From NCBI GenBank assembly GCA_019915015.1, contig JAHBBC010000019.1, positions 1,041,283 to 1,105,282 on the forward strand: 64,000 bases of DNA. The letters run 5' to 3'. The translations under genes were made by a program, and so were the position numbers. The notes under the pieces were generated by a model that saw only the letters and a program-made list of their open reading frames with translations, made no database searches and had not been told where the DNA came from. Of the stretch, positions 22,701-34,400 are shown in pieces (within the stretch, counting starts at the first letter, position 1; each line of letters starts with the position of its first letter). This DNA comes from Auriscalpium vulgare (taxonomy: Eukaryota > Basidiomycota > Agaricomycetes > Russulales > Auriscalpiaceae).

Positions 22701-25088
22701 TGGGGCTCATATTGTACATTTCCTTAAGAGAATCTGCAGATAATGGCTCAAAGGCAGCAAGTACTTGTCCCAATAGTGTTTTTAATGCATCTACTTTCCT
22801 ATCCTTTTGACTAGTATTTGGGCTTGCAACTAGCGCTGATAATACATACAGATATATATCATCTAAAGGTCCTTTATTTGGTTTGAAAGTGTTTGAAGTC
22901 AGACTGGTAAACTCTTCAAACATCCCACCAGGGGTAGATTCCCTAATAACACTACAAGCAATATAAGCCCACTGAAAGAGTCCTTCAGCTTTCATCGCTA
23001 GAATGTCAATGTGCTGATTTTGAAATACAGGATAAGGGATTCCCTTGGCATCTCTCAATTCGGATTGAATGTATGTCAGAATATCATCATTTGTGGATTC
23101 CTTTGACACATCTGACATATTCAAATGGTGAATCCGCTGGTTTCCAAGAAGAGCCTTCACAATGTCATTCTCTGGGCGAGAAGTCAAAAGGATGCGAAAA
23201 TTGTTTGGCAGATGTGAAAGCATGGCCGTAAATGATTCTAACAGCTGAGCACGAGAGTTCACACTGCCACTCTCATCTAAGGCATCAATGACAATAACAA
23301 TTGGTCCCACAAATGTGAGCTCCTGGATAGGCAAACATATGAAGTTCTTTAATTGTTCCTTCAGATCTTGTGCTCCACGAAGTGACTGTTTATTTCCAAC
23401 ATATTTAATTAATGCCTTCCCAAAGGAGGGATCAAATTGTGCAAGATCTAGAGCAATTGTGCTGAATAAATGCTCTGCATTGCAGGTTGCTGATCTATTT
23501 TTATTGAAACAGAAGGATGATCCCAGCCGATTTAATGTATCATAGTGCTCAGCAATAGAGTGCGCCACAGAGGACTTTCCAGTGCCAGAGAGACCAGTCA
23601 ATAAGAACACTCTAGAGCCATCATGATGCCCATCAACATTGTCAATATAAGCTCTGATCTTGCTCAATAAACCTTCACGTGTCCCAGCCAGACACTTTTT
23701 TCCCATTTGATAACGAGCACCTATAGCATAGTAGGGCATGTCCGGAAGAGCCATGTTTTCCACTGTAGAGTTTGTTAATAGATTTCTAGAAGAATCAACA
23801 CAGGCAGCTTACTAGTATTTTCAACCTTTTCAATTTTCTCAAACATTCTTTGTACCATGAATTGAGTTTCAATAGCAGTATAGCATTGCAAGGCATCTCT
23901 GAGTTTGTTGAATTGATCCTCATATTTTGATATCAAAGTATCAGTCTTAGGAAGAATATTCTTGAAAGCATCTTGCCCTATGTATATTTATTAGTAGCCT
24001 TATAAACTTTGAAGAAAATATGAAGATGTTACATTTGCTCCTGTCCTTGTAGTAGTCAAGAATGAAATAGCCACATTCCAGTGTTTGCTTGCTCAAAGAA
24101 TCAAAAACTTTTTCCTGAGCTTTGCTCTTCTTCAAATCAGCAGTCATATCAATATCATTGTAGACATTGATCATGACTTGTCCAAGGGCTTCAACTCTAG
24201 CAGTACGCTCCTGTTGGGCAACCATGATCTGCTCCATTCAGATTAGCTCTGATGTATAGATGGATAAAATGCCACACCTTGCGTCCAGCATCCAATATTG
24301 TCCAAGCTGCTGACAAGTATGGATGGACCTTCGGATGCAGCTAAGCACAATGCTACAGAAATCAGTGACATAATGCATACCTCAGACACATTGTCCATCA
24401 CAGATGCAAAAAGGTTGATTTTTTCCAAGAGTGGCACCCATATATCAACTGCAGAGACTGTATCCTCCTGCACAGCTTGAGCCACAGTTGATGCTGAAGT
24501 AACTGCTTGGCTGATAGTAGATGAAGGCTGTGCAATCAGGTTGGCTACTTGGGCATTGACACCCAGATGTTCATCCTGGGATATTGCAGTAGCAGTGATA
24601 TAGAGCTGACAGTGCAAGCCCGCACTCTCACGAGGATATATGATATCAAGAGAATGAGGACCTGTACATAAGGACAATGTGTTAGTAACCTCAGCAGGTA
24701 GTATAGGAAACAGCTTACCATTGCCTGTCTGTAGCAAAGCAGGAGCAATAAATGATCCCTTCGCAACACATTTCGTTTTTGTGAATCGGCGGTCTACCCA
24801 GACCTCCAGATGCACCTGAGATATCTCAGAGAAATCACTAGTAAACTCTCCAATCAGTAACAAACAGACGGAGGCACAGACAATCACATACAAGACATGG
24901 GTTCCGGGTGCATTCCAGAAAATGTCAGTCTTGCCTGTAGAAATCTTTGTGCGCTGCTCTGCACTACCATCGACTCGCATGACAACGAGAAAGCCTTTGA
25001 GGAGGTGGAGCTCAGGCAATCCGGTGCACCGTTCAACTTGCAGCGAGTGATTAGACCAGATAACACGATGAGCACGAGGCATGCGCAC
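19716..25088 (-). CDS. STAND/NLR receptor: C2-like, NACHT, 15 WD40 repeats
   Basis: Signal-transducing NTPase of the fungal NLR type. Fungal members act in non-self recognition and heterokaryon incompatibility; that role here is inference. From the start at 25088 (MRMPRAHRVIW) the first exons give a C2-like beta domain (LHLLKGFLVVMRVDG, VHLEVWVDRRFTKTK) and the linker NLIAQPSSTISQAV. A helical region follows (RVEALGQVMINVYNDIDM, LECGYFILDYYKDRS). The exon 23763-22208 carries NACHT: Walker A LTGLSGTGKSSVAHS, Walker B IVIVIDALDESG, then ILLTSRPEND. An intron (about 22,153-22,207) joins VSCK to TEKLKSYTLDANRF, and the pre-propeller HIYLSSMACAP leads into 15 WD40 repeats of 43 residues. The gene looks intact with about eight introns. 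NACHT and linker exons look clearly more AT-rich than the flanks. Confidence 0.9.
20010..21944 (-). repeat. Tandem 129-bp WD40-coding repeats (14 near-identical units plus one diverged)
   Basis: Each unit encodes SVAYSPDGxHIVSGS, then xDKTIRIWDAHTGQ and PVGTPLEGH. Units differ mainly at a few codons: the positions after TE before SVAY (W/S/C/L and V/I/E/Q/R) and the residue after SGS (Y/F/G/S/C/D/N). The array reads open in other frames too, which creates long false ORFs. Edges are approximate. Confidence 0.9.
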
Positions 25089-26570
25089 CTTTCAGTTCAA
25101 GCCTAGCAGGACGAGTTTCAGCGGAAGCGGTTACACTGATAAGCGACAGTCGTCAGTATCTGGGTCAGTTTGATGAGGTTATTGAATCGTACCCGCGGTT
25201 GGGTTCACTGTGAGCCATCAGTCGGATCGAGAAACAGAGCTGATGAGCGAAGAAGACGGTAGTGATTGAGATCTGGCGTCCCGATGGCGTTGTCGGACAA
25301 GTGAGCACAAGATCAGGTCTGAAGGAGGGACGTGTTGACTTACGATGCGACGAGATCGTGGTGCGATGCTGAAGTGAGGACGCGTGCGCTGCGCGAGGCG
25401 GCGCCCGGGGGGACGATGGGACACGTGGAGCCTCAGTCGCCGCACCTTTTCTTGTCCCACCACGACCGACCACTCGAGTACTCACGGCGCGACACACAAT
25501 CGCCCTTCGATCCCGACGTCAGTGTCGCATGCTCATCCAGCCTCTGCTTTCCAGCCGAGCCCACCCAGTCTCGATGGAAGCCACCCAGTATGAAGCGTCC
25601 GCAGGTCGTCGCGCGCGTGAGCGGGATATCGCTGGTTTGGCGTCGGGATTCCTGGTGAGTAGTTGAATCTCGATGCCCACCAGCAGTGTGCTGACCTCCG
25701 CTCTTTGTGCCCCTTCGTCTCCCATCAATTGTGCTCGAGCATCACCGCGTGTCTCCCAGCAGCACCCCATGCGCCCCCGGGTGAGCCCCGTTCGCGTCGT
25801 CAAGGTCCCGAGCCGCTACCGCTCTCGCCTGCGACGGGGCGTTCCCGTGGCGTTGGATCGATGCCCCCCGCTCAACATGCACGAATCGCACTCGCCTTAG
25901 AACGCACAAAGAGCACAACGGATCCGACGGTGCAACTGAGGGTGCCAGCGCCGGGCGTCTCGTCACGCCTCTATATCCACTCGGTACTCTAGTCAACTCC
26001 TACGTAACTCGCTCGTTGATCTTCGGGTCATTTTCGCCGACACATGGGGCGTTGTGTGCGCGCGAAGCTCGGGTGAGCTGGAAGTAAAAGAGGGCGCGAG
26101 GAGAGAAAACCGGCGTTTCATTTGTACCTTGTACGGTGTGCTAATGCCAGTGAAGTGAATGTATCCTGTTTTTTTTTTCATCGCTGCCAGTGCTCCTCCG
26201 ATCGCGGTCGAGGACTGCACGATCCTCGTACTTGCTATCAAAGTCTAAGGGTGGGACGACGGTCTGCGACAGGACAACAGGGATATGTCGCCGCGCTGAA
26301 CCGAGCTAAATCCAAGAAGCGAGCGTCAACAGAGAACACATTGTGCAAAATGAATCTCGATTCTCGAATATCCGACCATACAATGGCCCACTTAACGTTA
26401 CTAGCACCCGTGCACCCATTGTGACATGCTACGCAAAACAGTATCAGCCCGAGTCGCTACAGCACCTATGTAACCGAATGCAGCATCGTGAAATACAGAC
26501 TCATCGTCGCCAGCGCCCAAGAAAATAATCTAGCTTAGCTTGAGCACCAACAACGTCGCGCGACGAGAAG
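25089..26570. other. Gene-empty stretch upstream of the NLR gene
   Basis: Only short frames without recognisable domains. Contains a T9 run near 26,170. It holds the NLR promoter. Confidence 0.4.
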
Positions 26571-26790
26571 CGCAGGGCCTTCGATGCTACGTGCGAGAGG
26601 GGCGGAAGTCGCGCAGCGCGAGGCTGTCGACGGTGCGCTCGTCGATGCGCGCGGGCCCGTGCATGGCTTCGCGCAGATTAAGCATGATGTGCGGCGCGAG
26701 AATCACTTTGATGCTGCCGGCGCGCGGAGTCAGCACCACGGAGACCTTACATATGAGTGGCAGGTACTTACATCGATTGGGGCCTGAGGT
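26571..26790 (-). pseudogene. Relic of a DUF6533-like membrane protein C-terminus
   Basis: On the minus strand the frame reads VILAPHIMLNLREAMHGPA, then IDERTVDSLAL. This matches the 3' end of the membrane-protein gene at the right end of the window, which reads ILVTRITTNLRVVAHGPA, then LHERTVDGVPL. No upstream exons with the family's membrane helices were found, so only a fragment is present. Confidence 0.5.
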
Positions 26791-27129
26791 AGGGCATTGT
26801 GATTCACTGGGCTATAGAATGGAGGAGAGCGGGCACGCACGTCGACCTAACCGTCACGTAGATTGCACTATCTCCTAGATGAGACTAACCTGTAGACTTC
26901 GCCTGGCTCCAAATTGACAGACAAAGGGTTCGACGTCTCCAGGTTCCAAAGACAAAAGGGCAGGATGGGCGGTAGCCACGCTAGGTCCTCAAAGCGCCGA
27001 TACGTGAGCGAAAGTTGCCTGCAGAGATCGCGACGGTCCTACGTAGCCGGTTTCGAAGATGAACGGGGCACGAATGATATGGTCACCTGGTGTCTTCGGC
27101 GATGCCACATCCGCGTCTTCGGCCTCCCC

Positions 27130-27348
27130 GACTGCATGTCTCCTGCGACCTGCGCAGCGTGTACCAAGGCGATCCCCGGCAGACGTGGGCGCGAGGAAAA
27201 GAACCCGGTGTCTAGACTCGTCGACTTCTTCACGGGGATGTTCCGTGCCGACGGTGGTGAGCACGGAGAGGGCGCGTCGAGGAGCTTGAGAGATGCGACA
27301 GTGCTCAGGATGTCGAGCGGTGGGTGGGTGATTAGCAAAACATTGTAG
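27130..27348 (+). pseudogene. Relic 1: 3' end of NRPS-like reductase
   Basis: Plus-strand frame KNPVSRLVDFFTGM and ASRSLRDATVL matches the C-terminus of the intact reductase at 31.4 kb (NNPVFKLVDFFAGM, ASRNLRDAAVL). The next block, DVERWVG, is present but in another frame, and the terminal NTGLL motif is broken. Nothing of the adenylation domain remains nearby. It is the first of three such relics, all on the plus strand, opposite to the intact copy. Confidence 0.7.
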
Positions 27349-29817
27349 CCCAAAGCACGGGCGAGCGGCGGGCCCATACTACAAGCGAACGACAGCTGCG
27401 CATGCGGCGCAAGGTCGCTTCATCCCGAATGAGGAGTTTACCCATAGGCAAATCTACATGACTATCAACACCTTGAGGTTAGCATCGCTGCCAGAAGCGC
27501 GGGAAAAGATTCACGACGCACCGAGTCACCTTTGTGAGTACGATCATCGTTCCAGCCCAAGCTATACACCGGCCGAAAGATCCACGTCCTCCTTGAAGCA
27601 CCATTCAGCCGCTATGACGATGACAGTCTGCGGCGCGTGGAAATACGAATGGCATGATTGAGATCGACTTGAAGGAATTGGATGTCAAAGAGTCGACGTT
27701 TGCATTCCTTCGGGTAGTCGGAGAGCCAGTGAGAGTTTTTACAGCCAGGCCGGTCAGGCTCAGGGCTAGGGTCCAGGAGCGAGGACAACGTCGTGCGCGT
27801 TCCACCGAGGTCGTACGCCTGCAAGCTGGTTTTGGGCGGGAGTCCGAAGGTCGCGACTGGCCGGTCAAAATTTGGAGAAACCGTGATGTAGAGTCGCCGC
27901 AAAAGATAAAGGGAGTCAGGCTAAAGCAGCGGGTAGAAAAACAGGAAAGCAATGTAGTATTATGTAGAGGGAAGGGAGGGGGCTGGCAGGCTTCCACTGG
28001 CAGTTGCGGGAGCGTGCAGTGGCCGGAGAGCCGCGCGCCCACGCCGAGCCTGAGTCAGTGAGACTACGGCTTTTCACGCCCCATTGCCTTGCCATCTTTG
28101 CCCCTACCAGTGGTCATCGTCCTGAATGAAAGGCTCAAAAACATCAGTCTCGCCTGAGTCTCGCAGCTATTCGTCGCCTTCCTGCAGCCTGAGTTTCTCA
28201 CCGTTTCTCTGTTCAACTCGTTGCGGCCCACCAAACGTTTGAGGCGCGAAATCTTGCAAAACCAAGGTGTAGCTCGGAGGCGATGGGGCAGCAGTCAGGC
28301 CCGTGGTGACGGTTTTTAGTGGAGAGTCGATCGGGTGAGCATCACCAATACCTCTCGCCTATATGGTTCTGAGCAACGACTATGGCATAGATGCACTCTG
28401 TCACTGGACCGGATCGACACCGGTGTGCGACGCAAACCTGCTGATTTCCAAGCCAGTCGTACCCCGCCAACCGACGTCGTGTCCTCAACCTACCCGTCGC
28501 TACCGCGCTGCGCCGACACCCATGTACGCATCGCAGTCATCAAATTAGCTGCGCAACAGCCAACCCCGCGCTGCTAGACATCCACTCGTTCCAGGCCAGC
28601 TGAAATGGGAGCCTCAGAAGCTGGAGTCCATGGCCGCCCAGTTGCGAGGTGTCGGTCACGAGCGCATCGCAGATGTAGGTGCAGGCGAATCACGATTCAC
28701 CGCTCAGCAAGTATTTTCCTGCACTTGTCATAAGCTTACCCTTCGGCGTCGCTGGACTCAACCACTCGCAGGGTTGGATGGTCCGGCAGTGGCTTGTCTG
28801 CTGCATCTCCCGCGGCTGCGCTGACGGGCCTCGCAAATCAGACGGGCCGATGGAGCTGGTGAGCAAACTTTCTGATCGCCTCGTTTTATCTTCTCGGTAT
28901 CTTCTGGTTGGATGCCTTCGGTGCAAGGGACTTTATTGCTGCGTCCTTGCTTCGCGTTGGTGACTCTTCGCGCCGCGGTCCGTGTCCGTGTCCCAATTTC
29001 TGTCTTGACGCGCTTTCGTGGTTGTGGTCCGGGACAGCGTCCATCCATCTTTCTCATGGAGCTGCTCACAGCAATATTCCCATGCTGCGGCCGAGGCATG
29101 ACTCGCGCGAGAAAGCTTGCCGACTCGCCTTCGTTGCTCAAGCCTATCGTTCACGTGACGTGTGACAATTGTTGATGATTCGTGTGGGAGAGGCGCGCGT
29201 GTTGGTGATGCGGTGGATTTATGCAGCTGGTAGGTTGTTTTGCATAACGGTTTTGGTCCGGCGAGGAGGTGTCAGGATGGTCAGGCTCAGTCCGAAGCGG
29301 AGAAACCACATGGGATGTGCGTTGACGGCCTGACCGCCGTCCTTGAGAGATAAAATGCAGTGCTCGCAGGGTCAATGTGTTTAAAGCGACGAGGCTGACT
29401 GACCTCACCTGCGTCCAGGATACCAGGCTTGCGGCTGCATTTCGTTTCAAATGCGACTCCCGTACCGGAAGACATCACCTATGTTCATACTGGCATAGCG
29501 TCTGCCCTGCAATCATACCCAGTCACCTACGCACAACTGGCAAACTAATTGGACCGTGCGATCCCAGTCAGACACCGATGGCACAAGGCGTCGGCGAATA
29601 ACGTACATGATCTCCTCCATGTCCACTAACTTCCGCACACACCACGATGTGCACACGGTGCCGTGGCCGAGCCTTCAAGATGGAAGAAGCTGAAGACGTC
29701 GTGAAGGAGCTGGCTGAACTTTCCCCGTTCACGCTCGCGGTCGCAGACGAGGCGCGCGGGCGCGCGCCCTCCATCCCAAACCGGTGTAAACGTTACCTCG
29801 CGTCGCGCGAACTCAAT
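27349..29817. other. Module 1 spacer, related to two other spacers in the window
   Basis: No gene supported. Several blocks recur in the same order in 45.1-47.5 kb and 51.2-53.8 kb: a CGCACCGAGTCA word soon after the relic (near 27,517), the block around CATGACTCGCGCGAGAA (29,097) followed by CACGTGACGTGT, and the promoter block around 29,740-29,840. This indicates segmental duplication of about 4 kb. Confidence 0.6.
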
Positions 29818-29831
29818 ATCGCGGGGTTCTT
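29818..29831 (+). promoter_or_regulatory. Conserved promoter motif of S1
   Basis: ATCGCGGGGTTCTT, 181 bp before the S1 start. The same core with flanking CCCGC- and CGCGC-rich sequence lies at nearly the same distance before S2 and S3. Role as a cis element is inferred from conservation only. Confidence 0.5.
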
Positions 29832-29958
29832 GCATTTCGACTAGCCTGTCTGCAATGGCCGCACCCTCTATCCTCCCTCTCTCCCCTCTCTCCCCCGCTT
29901 TCTCCCTCCTTCCCTCTTCACCCTCGCTGCATCTCACGAACCCCCGTTGACCACTCTC

Positions 29959-29978
29959 TTTTCTTTTCTTTTCTTTTC
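29959..29978 (+). repeat. (TTTTC)4 pyrimidine microsatellite
   Basis: Four perfect TTTTC units ending 20 bp before the S1 start codon; probably part of a pyrimidine-rich fungal core promoter. Confidence 0.8.
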
Positions 29979-29998
29979 ATTCTGGACCGTCGCTCGCG

Positions 29999-30789
29999 AT
30001 GTCTGGGCGGCGCGCTCTTCCCAATCCGTCGTTCAGCTGGGTCCTCGCAGCCAGCGAGAATCCCGAGGCTATCAGGCCCATCTGGCCGCCGTCAGCCCTG
30101 CGCTCTGCGCAGGAGAACACGACAATACCGGCCGTGGTTCAGCAGCATCAACATGTCTACCGCGAGACGTCGAATGATTGGCACATGGTACATGCAGTGT
30201 CGTCTCAAGCACACACGCATGCTAATCATCATCAGAGGACTGTCGATTATCGCTCCACTCGCCCTGCAAAGCCCAAACTCCCTGCGGCGGGTCGAGCAAA
30301 GCTGTTGTCTGAGTTCAGTCTGCCTCCGCCGGCGATCGCAGTATGTGACACCAATTCTCTGCCTTCTTTTCCTATCTGATTCCCCGTCAGGTTATTGCCG
30401 ACAATTGCAACTCAAGGCAGCAGCCGAACGCAGAGGCTCGGTTCGCCATCGTACGTCTTGCTTCCCTCTCATTTTCCTTCCACGCTGATGTGAAGACATC
30501 AGCCAAATATTACCATCGAGGACTGGGGCGATATTCAAACTAAGGTTGACACGTCGACGGGGGAGAGCACGATCACTGTGAAGTCCGGGCGAGCGAGCAC
30601 GCGCGTCGCACGCAAGCGCATGATAGTCATGATTGAACGGGTTCTCGTATGTGCATTTTCTCGCCTTTTGGCGACCGACTCCTGACGCGGCTCCGGTGGG
30701 AACAGGCCTTCTTCGCCGGCCGGCGCGTGCGACGCCTCAAAACTGTCGAACAGGTCGAGCTCGACTTGCAGTTTGATCTACTCAATTGA
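29999..30789 (+). CDS. S1, small five-exon gene of unknown function (family of three here)
   Basis: Protein of about 190 residues. Exon 1 from the ATG at 29999 reads NPSFSWVLAASENPEAIRP and ends DWHM. Exon 2 opens RTVDYRSTRP and ends SLPPPAIA; exon 3 is short (VIADNCNSRQQ); exon 4 opens PNITIEDWGDIQTK; exon 5 is AFFAGRRVRRLKTVEQ, then VELDLQFDLLN and stop. All introns are 45-60 bp with GT..AG. The same exon plan, phase and end motif (TVEQ/SVQQ ..L.FDLLN) occur in S2 (47.6 kb) and S3 (54.0 kb). No signal peptide, membrane helix or known domain seen. Low-complexity N-terminal half, more conserved C-terminal half. It converges with the NRPS-like reductase 650 bp downstream. Confidence 0.7.
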
Positions 30790-31439
30790 ACGTGTACGGG
30801 CAACATCTTGGATGATATTGATCTGATTTTCTTGGATCACTCGGGGTCATGACGCTTACCTGTATATATACGAATACATGTATCCATATCATATTGGTTT
30901 CTGTTCCCACTATGTTTTTGCTATTCAATGCGGTGGCATGGACACTGTGTACGACCTGCCAAAGCCATGTTGGAAGTGTCCTTACTGTTTTCACTTTGTG
31001 TTTTCGTGCTCTCGTGAAAGTCTCTAGAGGATTGCAGCGCCCTATGGGATCCATCTCGTTCGCTCGTTGATCGGCTCGGAGGCAAGTTTGTCTTGGCAAG
31101 TGGCATCACCGACAAGTCACGATGGCTGAGTTGGAATGGGGATTTTGACATAGGTAACTTGGTGTACCTCTTTTCTGCACTTGTAGCTAACCTCAACCAT
31201 GATGAGAATTTACCTATTGAAAGCTGCTCAGTCGGTAGGGCGTGACGTGTCGTCGTTCGCCTGTAGTATGGGCTGACATGTTTTGCTTCCGAGCGACGCC
31301 GCGGCGCTGGTGGCCGTATGTCCCAATCACGCGACTGTACTGTACAGTTAATGATACATAATCCAAGTGCGTGCGTACATAAATTTCAACCCGTCGCAGG
31401 CCTTGTCCGGCCTGTCCGAGAGTGACTCACATCCGATCC
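30790..31439. other. Convergent 3' region, S1 and NRPS-like gene
   Basis: No coding signal; holds both terminators. No hairpin or repeat stands out. Confidence 0.4.
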
Positions 31440-34400
31440 TCACGTAGCAAGCAACCCCGTGTTCCGCCAATACCCCACCCAACGCTCGACATCCTCCTTC
31501 CCAAGCACGGCCGCATCTCTCAAATTCCTGGACGCGTCCACCGCCCTATCCGTGCTGAGCACACTCGGCGCGCGCATCCCCGCGAAGAAGTCGACGAGCT
31601 TGAACACAGGGTTGTTCTTCAGCGCGCCTGCGTCTGCCACGGACGCATGGTACGCGTCGTGCAGCTTCGCCGCCCACTCGGCGTAGGGGACAACTGGGGC
31701 GCCGAGGATGGCGGACGCCGCGTCGCTGACGACGGTCCACGGAACGGGCTGCGGGTGCACGAGGTGCAGCACGGGGTGGGGGCTGTCGAGCATGTCGAGG
31801 AGTGCAGCCGCGGCCACATCGACAGGGACCCACGAGACCATCTACAGCAGGAGTTAAAATTCGAGCATCCTGCCAGCAAACGACGCAACCTACCTCGTCC
31901 CGCACGGGCACGCACCCCATGAGCTGCGAGCCGCGCAGCATTGCCGCAACCCACTCCGTTTCGTTCCATCCGCCCACGATGCCGTCTCCGGACAGCTGTC
32001 CCACCCGCACCACACTGACGCGCACGCCAGTGTCGCGCATGGCGCGCAACAGCACCGTTTCCGCGGCCCACTTGCTCTCGCCGTACCCCGTGCCGACGGA
32101 AATCTCTGGGTCCGCGATGGGAACCTCTGGGATGGAGATGCACGAAGTATCATCTTGGTGTGCGAGATGTGAGCGCCGATGCTGGGAGGACTGGGTTGGG
32201 GACGTACTCATGAAGACGCCAATGGAGCTGGTGAAGAGTATGCGCGGTGGCTCGGAGCGTGGGGAGTCGAGGGCGAAGTCGACCAGGTTGCGCACGCCGG
32301 CGACGAGCGGCTCGAAGGACGGTAGCGCGAGGTTGAAGTCGACTCGCCAGGCTGCACTAATTCGTCAGCATCCTGTCTACGCACAGTGCGCAAACTCGCA
32401 CTTACCATTATGAATGATACTTGTGACGGTTGCTTGAACCTGTCAAAACCATCAGTCTGTAGCGTGACCACAATACCAAACTCGAGGCTCCCTACCTGAT
32501 CGAAAACATACGAATCCAGTCCCAACTCCTCTTTCTCCAGATCGCCCTCGAGGAACATGACCGCGGGCAGATCCAGCAGCGCGTCATTCAGTCCCCACCT
32601 TCTGAATTCTGCGCGCTGACGCTCGCGCAACGGGACCTGCGCCGCCCTGTTGAGCGCGTACACGCAGCGCACCGACGGCCGCGTAAGGAGCTGCGCGAGG
32701 AGGTGGCACCCGAGGCGGCCGGTTGTCCCAGTGAGCAGGATCGCCTCGCCTGCAGGCGTGGTGTCCGCCCACTGCGACGAGGACGCGGTGGACCGCGCCC
32801 TCCAGCCCGCGCTGTATTTGTCAGCCATGGCGCGCATCGCGCGGGCGCGGGCGGGCACATCGGCTGCTTCGCTCGTGGAGGCGCGCTCCGGGGAGAGGAG
32901 CCGGGTGACGAAGTGGCACAGTGCGGTGATGGTCGGGTTGGCGTAGACAAAATTCGTGGGTACCCCGACGAAGTGCTGGGTCGTGGTGCTGCGGAGCGCG
33001 TGCAGAAGAGCGTTTCCGATGGAGATGGCCTGGAGACTGCAAATGCATAGCCCTTCCATCAATGAATGTACCCTCTAGGTGGTGCGCCATCTGACCTGTC
33101 GCATCCATTCTGGAAGAGATCCACATCGTCTCCAACAGTCGCCCTCAATACGCGCGCGACGACCAAGCGCACGAACTGGAGCGTCGTGCGCTTGTCCCAT
33201 GAGGACGGGGGCACGAGATCCGTCTGCGACATATCCTTCAGCGCCTCGTAGTGGGCGTTGATCTCTTCCTCATAGTTTCTGATGACGACGGGACGCCGCG
33301 GTGTACCCTTCACCGTGTATTCAAACGGCTTCCAGGGGCTGCTGACCATGATCATCTGGACCATATCAATATTGAACACATATCCACATCGAACCCAAAA
33401 CGACGCACCTCCTTGAAGAGCCTTGAATGCGCCGGCGCGAACGCGTTCATCTTTTCCACAGTCGGCCTACACCGTACAACAAATCAGCTCCTCGCCTACT
33501 CGGACAGCCGCGAACACACGCACCAAATGCGCTCGCGGAATGCTGCCAGCAGCCGCTCGTCGCTGGGATCAAATACAAACTCTCTTTTCGGCTCCACGAG
33601 CACGCCGTTCTGGAAGCGCCCGCGGCCGAACATCACAGCGGCTGCGATATGCGGATCGCGCGCAAGTATTGCCTCTGCAGAATCAGAAAGGCAAAGCCAA
33701 ATCAGTATCAGTATTGCGCCGCCGGCGAGTGACCGTACCTAGTGGAACAGGGTTTGTCTATTTTGATTTAGGCGCACAAGGTTCAGCGTTCATCAGCAAA
33801 CAGAGCGGCGCGAGCGATCCGAGCGGACGCGCCTTTTCACCATTTGAGAGCATGATCTGTTCGTCGGCGCGCCCGTAAATCTTCCATAGCGCCGGCTCGG
33901 TGGGGTGGCGCTGCAGGAGGTCGTTCGTGCGGTACGCACGACGCTCCGCGTCCGTCGTCCAGTTGAGCACGTTTGGACGGCACACATCTGTTTCCTACAT
34001 CAGATGATCAGTAGGGGTTCTGTGGAGGCGGGAGAGAAGGGAACGCTTACTACGATAGCCGCTTCGAAGATACCATCGAGCCCATCTTGTGGGAGCAATT
34101 TGAGGGTGAGTCGTGGAGCGAGCTTGAAGTATTCCCACCGGTCCACCGTCGACATATCGGCTGTAAGGAACATACTGACGCAGCCCGTTTCGGTCCTATG
34201 CACGATTGTGTGAACGAGTGAAGTGGATTGCGTGTCAGGGGACTGACGAGCCGTAGAATGGGGAGAGCGTAATGCCCATCATGACGAGCTGTTCGCCGAC
34301 GGTCTTGTTCATCGGTGCACCGCCGTACAGCTAGCAGCGCTAGTCAGCAGTCATCCTTTTTTCACTTTTATCTACGTACGATAGCCTTGAAGGCAGTCAT

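Noticed and set aside
25332..25992. Two plus-strand frames of about 108 codons upstream of the NLR gene
   Set aside because: Arg/Pro/Ser-rich, no motif, no consistent splice link between them.
27605..28061. Overlapping frames of 135-145 codons on both strands after relic 1
   Set aside because: Not preserved in the corresponding spacers of modules 2 and 3, so probably accidental.
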